Below the pieces are notes generated by a model that saw nothing but the letters and a program-made list of their open reading frames with translations, had not been told where the DNA came from and searched no databases. Positions 16,283-25,098 of a DNA stretch of 32,547 nt are shown here, piece after piece. The DNA comes from Fuerstiella sp. (GTDB lineage: Bacteria; Planctomycetota; Planctomycetia; Planctomycetales; Planctomycetaceae). The stretch lies in the NCBI GenBank assembly GCA_022447185.1, contig JAKVAY010000078.1, positions 1-32,547 of the forward strand, in the 5' to 3' direction. Within the stretch, counting starts at the first letter, position 1; each line of letters starts with the position of its first letter. The position numbers were made by a program, and so were the translations under genes.

Positions 16283-16948
16283 TTATTCACCACGCAGCAC
16301 CATGTCGTCGAACTCATTCATATCATCGAATGAACCAATTCCGACACGCCCCTTTCCATACGTCCGGTCTTTTACCTGCATGTGAGGCTTCTCCATATCG
16401 TCAAAGTAAACGGCAATGATCCCGCTCTTTGTCGAACGGATCAGCTTCACCCGATGCCATTCGTCGTTCCACGGTGTGAGTTTTTCGTTTTTGGTCAATG
16501 GTCTGCGCGGGGCATCGTTCACGATCATAATTTGTCCGCTTGCCGGATCCGGTCTGGCACCAAGGTGGGCGTAGTAAAAATGCGTCTTGTCCTGCCAGCC
16601 GAAGAAGATGCAGCAGTCACGATGAACACCGGTGTCTTTGGTGCTGCGAACTCTGAATGTTAATTCAAAGTCTGAAACGGCAACGTCTTTGATCAGAGCA
16701 ACGTGACGCGGACTTCGGACTGCTGGTGTGTACTCACTTTTGCGTGCTGTAATCTCAAATGTTTTATTGTTATCGCGACTACTCACCTTCCATGTTTTTG
16801 GATCCAGGATTTCCCAGCGATCACTGCCACGTTCGAAGTCTTCCGAAAACACCTTGGGAAGTTCTGTGGCTTCAGTATGAGTTGCCATCTGAACTGCAGA
16901 AATGATGATCGTCAGGGCGATTACACGAACTGGATGTTTCAGCAGCAT
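16283..16948 (-). CDS. Secreted concanavalin A-like / DUF1080-like protein
   Basis: The product has 221 residues. A signal peptide (hydrophobic VIALTIIISAVQM, cut near THTEA) is followed by a single beta-sandwich of the laminin-G/DUF1080 type. Recognisable elements are FSEDFERGSDRWEILDPKTW at the start, DFELTFRVRSTKDTG in the middle, HFYYAHLGARPD, then EWHRVKLIRS, and the closing GRVGIGSFDDMNEFDDMVLR. Such domains bind or cleave sugars. I see no certain catalytic pair, so binding is as likely as hydrolysis. It is the first gene of module A (lectin-fold, esterase, PSD1, DUF1501), placed next to a divergent DUF1501 gene. Confidence 0.85.
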   Translation of the reverse strand: MLLKHPVRVIALTIIISAVQMATHTEATELPKVFSEDFERGSDRWEILDPKTWKVSSRDNNKTFEITARKSEYTPAVRSPRHVALIKDVAVSDFELTFRVRSTKDTGVHRDCCIFFGWQDKTHFYYAHLGARPDPASGQIMIVNDAPRRPLTKNEKLTPWNDEWHRVKLIRSTKSGIIAVYFDDMEKPHMQVKDRTYGKGRVGIGSFDDMNEFDDMVLRGE

Positions 16949-17432
16949 TCAAATTGTTCCGTTATGTGAGATGTTGTGTTGTAAGGTCTGGCGATGTTTA
17001 CAAAATGCTCAGGCTGCAACCTGTACTCCATGTAATAAGGATCCATCCGCATGCGTGCTGTACAGAGTCGCTGGCGCCGTTTGCGAAAACATGCCACGAT
17101 CGTAAACCAGGATACCAGTGTTTTATCAGACACAGGACCGGAACAGATATCATCATCGAGTTGGTTGGGACTGTGCAGATTCAGATTATGTTCAGAAAAA
17201 TACCACAGTGAAACAGGTTCGACTGAATAAAACCCGATCAATCCGTTTTCGTATTTTCAGAGAGAATTCATATCGCTGAACAGACGAGCAGCAGAGACTG
17301 TCGAGGGACACCGAGATAGTTGAGCATGACTCAAATCCAAATTGTGTTGAACCGTTTGACCTGGCCTGATACGTTCGCTCTTTCCGGCAATCGCAAATTA
17401 TCGAGTTAACCATACGTTGGACTCACGCGGAT
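16949..17432. other. Divergent promoter region between module A and the rightward DUF1501
   Basis: About 484 bases lie between the starts of two divergently read genes, so promoters and any shared regulator site should be here. I see no clear consensus promoter, inverted repeat or protein-like frame. Short frames on both strands (for example minus 16939-17241) overlap and look random. Confidence 0.45.
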
Positions 17433-18842
17433 ATGCTACGCATTTCTGGACCACCAACAGCAGCCTGTGATGGACTGAATCGACGTGAATTACTCACGGT
17501 TGGCGGCCTCTCCCTGTTCCGGGGGCTGACGCAGACGAACCTCCTTCGCGCGGAAGGATCGCAGGCATTCTCAGAGGGGTCAGCGAGGTCTGTGGTTCTG
17601 CTGAATTTGTTCGGCGGGCCGCCTCACATGGATATGTTCGATCTCAAGCCGAACGCGCCGGACAGTGTGCGCGGCGAGTTTAATCCCATTGCAACCTCTG
17701 TTCCTGGCTTACAGATATCCGAACTGCTGCCCAAAACAGCCGGACTGATGGACCGGGCAACACTCATCCGCACTTACTCTCACAAATACAACAGTCACAA
17801 TCCGTACAATGTGCTCACAGGTTTTGACGGCGGAAAGGACAGTGATAATTATTTCGCCAAAGTGACGGATCATCCGGGCATAGGATCGATCTGTCAGTAC
17901 CTCGACATCGGTGCGAAGGATGTACCTCAATACGTCATGATGCCGGCATCTCCCGGTTATACGCAGGCCCTTCGTCGAGCGGGGCCATATGGTGGCTATC
18001 TTGGCAGCCGGTACGATCCGCTGTTCACTGTTTGCGATCCGCAAATTGCGCGGGAACCAAAGCATGACTACGACGCAGTCGTTCCAATGGGCCATCCCAC
18101 GCTGCCTTCACTTGACGCGCTGCCCGGTATTACAGCCAATCGATTTTCCGGTCGAGGTTCCTTACTGAATCAGCTTGATGCCGATCTGGCGCGGCTGGAG
18201 AACAGTGGCGCGATTTCCCGACTCGATGAGTTCAGGCAGCAGGCCTTCAACCTGCTGAGCTCTTCCGGAACTCGCAGGGCGTTCGACATTACCAGCGAAA
18301 CAGATTCAATGCGCGATCATTATGGCCGGAATCTTTGGGGGTCAAGTCTCCTGATGGCCCGCCGTTTGGTAGAAGCCGGGTCAACCTTTATTACGGTTCA
18401 CTGGGAATCCAAAGGCAAGAATCACTGGGATCTGCACGGCAACTGTTTTGAAATGTTAAAAACCCAGTGTCCAAACCTGGATCAGTTGATTGCTGCGTTT
18501 GTAGTGGACCTCGAACAGCGCAATTTGCTGGACTCAACCCTATTCGTGGTCATGGGTGAAATGGGACGCACTCCGACCATCAACAAAGCAGCGGGTCGCG
18601 ATCACTGGCCTCAATGTGGTTTCTCGCTCCTGTTCGGTGGCGGTAGCCGGCGAGGAGTTGTCGTGGGAAAGACCGACAAGCATGCCGCCTATCCCACAGA
18701 AAGGCCTGTCTCAGCAGGAGACATGGTGGCCACAATCTACCATTTGCTTGGGATTGACTCGCGCATGACGGTCAATGATCTGGGTGGTCGTCCTGTACAC
18801 ATTGCGCATGGAGGTTCGCCTGTGTTCGAAGCAATTGCCTGA
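17433..18842 (+). CDS. DUF1501 protein, divergent type, rightward
   Basis: The 469-residue protein carries a short twin-arginine-like leader (LNRRELLTVGGLSLFRGL). Its DUF1501 motifs are LLNLFGGPPHMDMFDLKPNA, FNPIATSVPGLQISELLP, IRTYSHKYNSHNPY, VHWESKGKNHWDLHGN, VVMGEMGRTPTINKAAGRDH and GGGSRRGVVVGKTD, closing with LGIDSRMTVNDLGGRPV. It differs from the two module proteins. It has the GEMGRTP and GKTDKHAAYP forms, like the fragment at the right edge, and lacks the QGRDFRLTD ending. This second DUF1501 subtype usually follows a DUF1549/DUF1553 gene, but none is adjacent here. The ribosome site before ATG 17433 is weak (CGGAT). Function unknown; an exported metallo-phosphoesterase- or sulfatase-like role is inference from the superfamily. 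Confidence 0.92.
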   Translation: MLRISGPPTAACDGLNRRELLTVGGLSLFRGLTQTNLLRAEGSQAFSEGSARSVVLLNLFGGPPHMDMFDLKPNAPDSVRGEFNPIATSVPGLQISELLPKTAGLMDRATLIRTYSHKYNSHNPYNVLTGFDGGKDSDNYFAKVTDHPGIGSICQYLDIGAKDVPQYVMMPASPGYTQALRRAGPYGGYLGSRYDPLFTVCDPQIAREPKHDYDAVVPMGHPTLPSLDALPGITANRFSGRGSLLNQLDADLARLENSGAISRLDEFRQQAFNLLSSSGTRRAFDITSETDSMRDHYGRNLWGSSLLMARRLVEAGSTFITVHWESKGKNHWDLHGNCFEMLKTQCPNLDQLIAAFVVDLEQRNLLDSTLFVVMGEMGRTPTINKAAGRDHWPQCGFSLLFGGGSRRGVVVGKTDKHAAYPTERPVSAGDMVATIYHLLGIDSRMTVNDLGGRPVHIAHGGSPVFEAIA

Positions 18843-18912
18843 CCCCTGTCAATTGAAGTGTCCTTTGATCGACGAAAACCGGATGCAGTCATGGTGGGTG
18901 GCGGCGACTGAA

Positions 18913-20127
18913 CTACCAATCGACAACCGAGTTGTCGTCCGGGTCGTATTGGGTCTGGTAAGGTCGCGGTTCGCCGACCAGTGCCATGAGCTTATCCTCG
19001 TCAACTGTGATCCCGAGACCAGGCTCGGTGGGAATCGGACGATGACCATTACGTACTGGGGGCAGTGGGCTGGCAAGGATCTCGGCGTATTCGTTATCGC
19101 CGCGTTCCTGCACCATGAAATTGGGGATGGATGCGGCGATCTGAAGACTGGCGGCAAGTGAACACGGGCCCTGTGGATTATGTGGTGCCAGGGGTGTGTA
19201 GTATGCTTCAGCCATGCCGGCGATAATCTTTAGTTCAGTGATGCCGCCCGCGTAGCAAACATCCGGCTGCAGGATGACAGCAGCACGCTTCTCCAGAACC
19301 TCCCGGAAACCCCATTTCGTAAAGATTCGTTCACCCGTGGCAATAGGAATGTGGGTTTTCCTGGCAAGCTCAGCCATCACGTCCACGTTGAGTGCCTGGA
19401 CAATCTCCTCGTAGAACCAGGGATGATACGGTTCAAGAGCCTTTATCAGCAGCATGGCAGTTGGAGGCTGTACAGCTCCATGAAAATCGATACCGATATC
19501 AACACCTGAGCCATATTTGTCTCGCAGAGCGCGGAAACGTTCAGCAACTTCATCCACGAACTTTTGTCCTTCGACATACTTAAAGGGTGTGCGAGTGGTA
19601 CCGGGGCCAACTTTCATGGCCGTCACGCCGGTTTTTTCGCTGACGTGACCGTAGACGCGAATTCGATCACGAGTCGGACCGCCCAGCAGTTTGTACACAG
19701 GAACGCCATAGCATTTTCCTGTGATGTCCCAAAGCGCCTGGTCAATCCCGGATGAAATTGCTGTTTTGATGGGACCACCACGGTAAAAGGCACCCCGATG
19801 AATGGCCTGCCAGTGGTGAACGACCGGGCGAGGATCCTTACCGATCAGATAATTGCCAACCTCGAGGGCTCCCGCAGCGCAGGCTTTTGCATCGTCCTTG
19901 AGCATCTCGCCCCACCCTGTGATTCCCGCATCGGTGGTGATTCTGACGAAGACCCATGAGTTTTTCAGAACGAACGTGTCAATCGCCGTGACTTTGATCT
20001 GATCCCCGGGATCGATTGCTGCGGCTTCCGTACGCTGTGCGTTAAACGCGTCCAGACTGAGCAGTGCAGAAGGACCAATGAGCATTGAACGAATCGCCTG
20101 ACGACGGTTGAATTGGTTTCGTAACAT
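18913..20127 (-). CDS. Mandelate racemase/muconate lactonizing family enzyme, galactonate dehydratase-like, exported
   Basis: From ATG 20127 (GGAAA eight bases upstream) the protein has 404 residues. The longer frame to 20208 would run into the PSD1 gene. A twin-arginine leader (FNRRQAIRSMLIGPSALLSL) is unusual for this normally cytosolic family and implies export. The enolase-superfamily layout is complete. An N-terminal capping domain is followed by a barrel with MKVGPG, DIGIDFHGAV (metal Asp plus His), WFYEEIV (metal Glu), TGERIFTKWGF (metal Glu), QPDVCYAGGITE and PLAPHNPQGP (catalytic His). The DFHG/TGER/APHNPQGP set resembles D-galactonate and related sugar-acid dehydratases, which convert aldonic acids to 2-keto-3-deoxy acids. 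The exact sugar is not readable. It is the last gene of module B, 67 bases after PSD1. Confidence 0.9.
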   Translation of the reverse strand: MLRNQFNRRQAIRSMLIGPSALLSLDAFNAQRTEAAAIDPGDQIKVTAIDTFVLKNSWVFVRITTDAGITGWGEMLKDDAKACAAGALEVGNYLIGKDPRPVVHHWQAIHRGAFYRGGPIKTAISSGIDQALWDITGKCYGVPVYKLLGGPTRDRIRVYGHVSEKTGVTAMKVGPGTTRTPFKYVEGQKFVDEVAERFRALRDKYGSGVDIGIDFHGAVQPPTAMLLIKALEPYHPWFYEEIVQALNVDVMAELARKTHIPIATGERIFTKWGFREVLEKRAAVILQPDVCYAGGITELKIIAGMAEAYYTPLAPHNPQGPCSLAASLQIAASIPNFMVQERGDNEYAEILASPLPPVRNGHRPIPTEPGLGITVDEDKLMALVGEPRPYQTQYDPDDNSVVDW

Positions 20128-20194
20128 CGGGGTTTCCACTTGAAAAACAGAAAATTGGATCAGAATTTGAAGGTGATGAGGACAGTGTCCATGA

Positions 20195-23005
20195 CTATTG
20201 CTTGACAATCACCTCATGCAGATTGAGCAAAAGTCGTACAGTGACGGTCCAGGCTGCAGATTCCGCAGAGGCAACAGCATCGGCCGGCTGTTCCGATCCG
20301 GTCAATGCAGCTGCAACATGAGGCCGATCTGTCAGGTGAAGTTTTTGTTCCTCATGAAAGTCCCGGATTGTCTGCAGTTCGTGCAAATCGGGAGATCGAG
20401 TGGTGCATGTTTCGAATGCGAGTATCAGTTTTTCGTCCTGTGATGTTCCTCGTTCACCCAGAATCTTTTCTGCCAGTGCGCGGGATGCTTCAATCGTCAA
20501 GCTGTCATTCAGCAGGGCGAGCGACTGAAGCGGCGTCGTCGAACGGCGCCGCTTGACCGTACATGTTAGTCCGGGTGGTGCATCGAACAGTGAAGACATC
20601 GCAAACGGTGCCGCACGCTGACGAAATGTATAGAGGCTGCGGCGATACTGGTCACCTCCCTCGCTGGTGGACCACTTGAAGCCGCCAAAACCGGCAAGGG
20701 CTCCGGCGGGCTGAGCGGGAAACACGCTTGGGCCACCAATCCTGCGGTTGAGCAGTCCGCTTGTCGCCAGCAGGATGTCGCGTACCATTTCGGCACTCAC
20801 TCGATGTCGTGGTCCCCGACCCAGCAGAATATTTTCCGGATCACGATTTTGCTGCTGGAGCGTTGTCTGTGATGACTGTTGCCACGTGGCTGAATTTACG
20901 ATCAATCGATGGAGCGATTTCAGGCTCCAGTTCTGCTCCATAAATTCCACAGCCAGCCAGTCCAGTAACTCCGGATGTGAAGGCAACATGCCCTGAGAAC
21001 CAAAGTCCTCCGGCGTGTTTACCAGTCCTTGTCCAAAGTACTGTTGCCAGATTCGGTTGACGATGACTCGTGCCGTCAGAGGATTGCGACGGTCGACGAT
21101 CCACTTTGCCAGAGACAAACGTGATGGTATTTCGTTGCCCGTCAGCGGATGCAGCGCATCCGGAACACCGGCTGATACGATAGCGGCGGGGCGGCGGTAC
21201 TCGCCGCGCTCGTGCAGGTGTGTGGGCCGCTGCACGGATCGCTCCGACAGGACCATCGTTGTGGGCAGTTGTGGCCGGTTCGTACGAAGTTCTGCGATCG
21301 CCTTGTTGTACTCGGTTAGTTCTTCCGCAACCGACAGGTAGTGCTCTTTCAGTTGCTCAATGTCCTGCTCGCTGCGTTCCGCAGCGTCCGCAAGCAGAAT
21401 TGAATCAATTACCGGATCACGGAGACTTGCACTGAGAGTTTGTTCGTGATCGGTAACAAAAAGCCGAAATCGTCCCAATGTCTGCTGGTGAAGAAAATTC
21501 TGCAGAATTGTGATTGTGAGTTTTGTCATGCCTCCGGCGGCGTACGGTTCATCGTTTTGAAACACAGCGACGTGTCGTCGCCGTGCTGCATTGTTTGTAT
21601 GCCAGCTCGTCAGACGATTGTTGTCGATTGCTTTGTCGACTGTGCGCCTCTCGTTTTGATATGTTGCATCGGCTCGCACAAAATTGAAGGATTGGATTTC
21701 AAACGCCGATTCATGTTGTTCAGAAGCAACGAGTGGCTGTGCATCAACGTCAAACTCTGTGACAACAAATGTGCCATCACTCATGACGCTGCCGCGACCC
21801 GGACCATGGTTCGGAAGTCGTGGATCCGGAATTGCTTCCAGACGAAAACCGGTGATCTGCTGCAAATCGGTATCGCAAACGATTTCATACGTATCGAGCT
21901 CAGGTCTGTCTCCTGTGACCAGCAGAGAACCATCTTCAAGGACTGTCATGGTGGCGTTGTTCGTCGACACCGCATGACGGGGGCGAAGCAGGTGCCAGCG
22001 GACAGCAGTTTCGGATTCACGCTCGACCCATTCGGTAAACCGCCGCTGCAGATGTTTGCGACGCTGTTTTTGTTCTGAATCAGTCGCCAGACCGTTTGCG
22101 TTCGGAAGTTCACTGTCCAGCGGGAAGTGCTGTGGTCTGTCCGCTTCCATGTGCGCGATCCTCGCATCGATTTCTGCCTGGCGGGTGAGAATGTCTTCGA
22201 CCGGAACTTCAAGCTCCGGTTCGTCAGCGTTATTCAGCATTGCGAAAAACTGAAAATACTCTTCCTGAGTGAACGGATCATACTTGTGGTCATGACACTG
22301 TGCACAGGCGAGAGTGAGTCCCATGAAGACCGTTGCGGTTGTGTGGACTCGATCGACAATTGATTCGTAACGGAATTGCTCCCAGTCGTGCGCACCTTCT
22401 TCGTTCATGAATGTATTACGGTGGAAACCGGTGGCTATCCTTTGCTGTATTGTGGCGCCCGGCAACAGGTCTCCGGCCATCTGTTCAATGGTGAACTGAT
22501 CAAAGGGCATGTCGTTGTTAAGGGAGCGTATGACCCAGTCGCGCCAGGCCCAGATCATGCGCGGGCGATCGACTTCATAGCCATTTGTGTCCGCATAACG
22601 TGCACCGTCGAGCCACCATACAGCCCAGCGTTCACCGTAATGAGGCGACTTCAGAAGCTGCTCAACGAGGCGTTCCCAGGCGCCAGGCTCATTGTCAGCC
22701 GTGAACGCATCCATATCCTCTTTCATCGGTGGCAGACCTGTCAGGTCGAGACTCAGCCGGCGGAGCAGTGTCGCCTTTTCCGCGCGAGGAGACGGCTTGA
22801 GACCTTCGTCCTGCAGGCGGGCAACGACGAAGCGATCGATCGGATTTCGGTGCCATTTCTCGTTGACAATCACGGGTAATTCAGGGCGGACGGGCGGCTG
22901 AAAAGCCCAGTGCTCGTCAGCTTTCGCCACCAGCACGGCTATGAAGGGTAGCAACAGCCACGACAGAACCAGTCTTCTGCCGGGAATCGTGTATCGGATA
23001 TTCAT
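20195..23005 (-). CDS. PSD1 protein (DUF1549-DUF1553) lacking the cytochrome domain (module B)
   Basis: The product has 936 residues. ATG 23005 is preceded by AAGGTG. A signal peptide (LVLSWLLLPFIAVLVAKA) is followed at once by EHWAFQPP and DUF1549 (RNPIDRFVVARLQDEGLKPS, LSLDLTGLPP, GERWAVWWLDGARYADTNGY). The N-terminal PSCyt1 heme domain of module A's protein is missing. The internal CxxCH, CAQCHDHKYD, remains at 234-243. DUF1553 follows in the C-terminal third (LTARVIVNRIWQQYFGQGLV, HRVSAEMVRDILLATSGLLN). The ending AAWTVTVRLLLNLHEVIV parallels the module A protein. The loss suggests a different electron route or none. It lies between DUF1501 and the dehydratase, with 150- and 67-base gaps, in an apparent operon. 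Reaction unknown. Confidence 0.94.
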   Translation of the reverse strand: MNIRYTIPGRRLVLSWLLLPFIAVLVAKADEHWAFQPPVRPELPVIVNEKWHRNPIDRFVVARLQDEGLKPSPRAEKATLLRRLSLDLTGLPPMKEDMDAFTADNEPGAWERLVEQLLKSPHYGERWAVWWLDGARYADTNGYEVDRPRMIWAWRDWVIRSLNNDMPFDQFTIEQMAGDLLPGATIQQRIATGFHRNTFMNEEGAHDWEQFRYESIVDRVHTTATVFMGLTLACAQCHDHKYDPFTQEEYFQFFAMLNNADEPELEVPVEDILTRQAEIDARIAHMEADRPQHFPLDSELPNANGLATDSEQKQRRKHLQRRFTEWVERESETAVRWHLLRPRHAVSTNNATMTVLEDGSLLVTGDRPELDTYEIVCDTDLQQITGFRLEAIPDPRLPNHGPGRGSVMSDGTFVVTEFDVDAQPLVASEQHESAFEIQSFNFVRADATYQNERRTVDKAIDNNRLTSWHTNNAARRRHVAVFQNDEPYAAGGMTKLTITILQNFLHQQTLGRFRLFVTDHEQTLSASLRDPVIDSILLADAAERSEQDIEQLKEHYLSVAEELTEYNKAIAELRTNRPQLPTTMVLSERSVQRPTHLHERGEYRRPAAIVSAGVPDALHPLTGNEIPSRLSLAKWIVDRRNPLTARVIVNRIWQQYFGQGLVNTPEDFGSQGMLPSHPELLDWLAVEFMEQNWSLKSLHRLIVNSATWQQSSQTTLQQQNRDPENILLGRGPRHRVSAEMVRDILLATSGLLNRRIGGPSVFPAQPAGALAGFGGFKWSTSEGGDQYRRSLYTFRQRAAPFAMSSLFDAPPGLTCTVKRRRSTTPLQSLALLNDSLTIEASRALAEKILGERGTSQDEKLILAFETCTTRSPDLHELQTIRDFHEEQKLHLTDRPHVAAALTGSEQPADAVASAESAAWTVTVRLLLNLHEVIVKQ

Positions 23006-23155
23006 TTTGACACACCTTGAAACAACAGAACCTGGCTGTTTGCGAATCCGAATCGAAAAATAGACATCATGGGATCTCCGGACCGGTACTAATGGATATT
23101 TTGGTCCAATATTGTCGCAGAGAACTCATGCCAGCGTACGGCAATTTTTCTCGAA

Positions 23156-24583
23156 TCATCCCAGCAATTTCTCAACGATTTCTCCTTCCACGTCGGTCAG
23201 TCGAAAATCACGTCCCTGATGCTGAAACGTCAGCTCTGTATGTTCGATACCAAGTAGATGCAGGATCGTTGCCTGCAAATCGTGAATGTGTACCGGATCT
23301 TCAGTGACGTGATATCCTAATTCATCCGTCTTTCCGATTGTCTGACCGGGATTGATTCCACCACCGGCCATCCACATCGTGTAAGCGTTGGGATGGTGGT
23401 CACGACCACGGGTCCGGCCAAGCGCCGGATTGTCTTCGACCATTGGTGTCCGACCGAACTCGCCTCCCCAGACCACCAGTGTTTCATCCAGCAATCCGCG
23501 CTGTCGCAGGTCTTTGATCAATGCTGCGACAGGCTGGTCAGCTCTTCCGCATATCTTTTTGACTCCCCCCTCCACATCGGAGTGGTGATCCCAGCCTTTA
23601 TACATGAGTTCCACAAATCGGGTACCGCGTTCAACCAGTCGGCGAGCAAGCAGACAAGTCCCGGCAAACGAAGGCTCACCCGGTGTCACTCCGTAGAGTT
23701 CGAGTGTTGTTTTACTTTCCTGCCCGACATCAATCAGATCGGGAGCACTGGTCTGCATCCGGAATGCCATTTCATAGGCAGCGATGCGCGTCTCGATTTC
23801 CGGATCACCGACGATGTCGACGCGATGACGATTCAGGTGGCCCAGTGCATCAATTGTGTCTCGCTGGATGGATCGATCGATTCCTTTCGGGTCGCCCAGA
23901 AACAGAATGGGATCTCCCTCAGACCGCAGTGTCACTCCCTGATGGACAGAGGGCAGGAAGCCATTGCCGTAGCAGGATGCACCGCCACTGACGCCCTGTC
24001 CTGTTGTGAGAACCACGAATGCAGGCAGGTCCGAACATTCACTTCCGAGACCGTACGAAATCCAGCTGCCCATACTTGGCTTGCCGAGTTGAAGATGTCC
24101 CGTATGCAAAAAAATCTGTGCTGGCGCATGATTAAATGCATCGGTGTGCATACTTCTGACAATGGCAATATCATCCACAACTTCAGCCAGTCGCGGCAGC
24201 GCCTCAGAAAGTTCAGCACCGGATTCTCCATGTCGTGAAAAGCGGAGCGGAGACGGCATCAGCGTCGCGTCGCGTTCGATAAATGGAAGTTCCTGGTTAC
24301 CGAGTACCGAATTTGGGACACGCTGGCCCGCGTATTTTCGAAGCGAGGGTTTGTTATCGAAAAGTTCCAGCTGGCTCGGTCCGCCTGCCATGAACAAAAA
24401 GATTACGTTTTTTGCACGGGGTGCAAATTGTGACGCACGTGCTGTCAGGGAGCGATTCGCTTCGACGGCTCGTGCTCCCGTCGCGCTGCGACGATCCATC
24501 AGAGAAGCAAGTGCAACGCTCCCCAGGCCGAGTACAGATTCCTGAAGAAAGCAGCGTCGACCGGTCACCGCGGACAGAGACAT
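23156..24583 (-). CDS. DUF1501 protein with Tat leader (module B)
   Basis: From ATG 24583 the product has 475 residues; a TTG three codons upstream is a weaker alternative. The leader TGRRCFLQESVLGLGSVALA is a Tat-type signal. Motifs in order: FLFMAGGPSQLELFDNKPSL, SRHGESGAELSEALPRLA, VRSMHTDAFNHAPAQIFLH, TTGQGVSGGASCYGNGF, YKGWDHHSDVEGG, VVWGGEFGRTPMVED, RGRDHHPNAYTMWMAGGG and the closing HQGRDFRLTDVEGE. It is the same subtype as the module A protein and clearly its paralogue. Here it is the first gene, before PSD1, whereas in module A it is last. It probably acts outside the cytoplasm with its PSD1 partner; the reaction is unknown. Confidence 0.93.
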   Translation of the reverse strand: MSLSAVTGRRCFLQESVLGLGSVALASLMDRRSATGARAVEANRSLTARASQFAPRAKNVIFLFMAGGPSQLELFDNKPSLRKYAGQRVPNSVLGNQELPFIERDATLMPSPLRFSRHGESGAELSEALPRLAEVVDDIAIVRSMHTDAFNHAPAQIFLHTGHLQLGKPSMGSWISYGLGSECSDLPAFVVLTTGQGVSGGASCYGNGFLPSVHQGVTLRSEGDPILFLGDPKGIDRSIQRDTIDALGHLNRHRVDIVGDPEIETRIAAYEMAFRMQTSAPDLIDVGQESKTTLELYGVTPGEPSFAGTCLLARRLVERGTRFVELMYKGWDHHSDVEGGVKKICGRADQPVAALIKDLRQRGLLDETLVVWGGEFGRTPMVEDNPALGRTRGRDHHPNAYTMWMAGGGINPGQTIGKTDELGYHVTEDPVHIHDLQATILHLLGIEHTELTFQHQGRDFRLTDVEGEIVEKLLG

Positions 24584-25011
24584 GATTAACAACTCTTTCT
24601 TCAGGAGAAAACTGATACGTGTTACTCAGTTTCTCGCAACAGGATTGATCGCCGTACCACAAGTCCTTGAATGAGTCTCTGCCTCAGACACTGTGAGCAA
24701 CTGCCGAAAAATATTCCTACCGATTGCTCCATCAGTTTGACTCAATGCGAATAAGTCGACTGAAATATGAACCCTAAACAGAATGGATTCAACCAGAACC
24801 CGCGATTCTGTGAATTGCCGTAACCAAACAAATCAGCTGCGACACCTCTCGGTCTCCAGCGTATACGTCGCCACACTCCAAAAATAGTGATAACACCCTG
24901 GCCGAAATGATGCCGATTGATTGCCGTGCTCACTGCAGGGACCAATGACCGGGACACCAGGAATTCAAGAGTTTTCGAATCGCCCGGACAAAGATCCAGA
25001 CATTGACCCGG
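24584..25011. other. Intergenic region upstream of module B
   Basis: About 430 bases between module B's first gene and the short frame after the beta-propeller gene. The module B promoter should be here. I find no clear promoter boxes, hairpin or protein-like frame; the minus frame at 24742-24957 reads as random. Confidence 0.4.
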
Positions 25012-25098
25012 CTAATCCGTGGCCGTATCAACGAACCCGCGTTTGCAGGCTCCGCGGGCTGCCTGACGCCACATCTCCAATTCCTGAGTGTCACTCAT
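25012..25098 (-). CDS. Possible 28-residue ORF overlapping the beta-propeller stop
   Basis: An ATG at 25098 lies inside the last codons of the beta-propeller gene (ATGAGTGA, an eight-base overlap). It opens a 28-codon frame starting MSDTQELEMWRQAARGACKR and ending at TAG. The overlap would allow coupled translation, and the helical, charged composition is plausible. It is short, has no recognised family and no ribosome site of its own, and may be the stump of a lost downstream gene. Confidence 0.25.
   Translation of the reverse strand: MSDTQELEMWRQAARGACKRGFVDTATD

Noticed and set aside
21440..22078. 212-codon plus-strand frame
   Set aside because: Antisense to the intact PSD1 gene; Cys-rich composition typical of a shadow frame.
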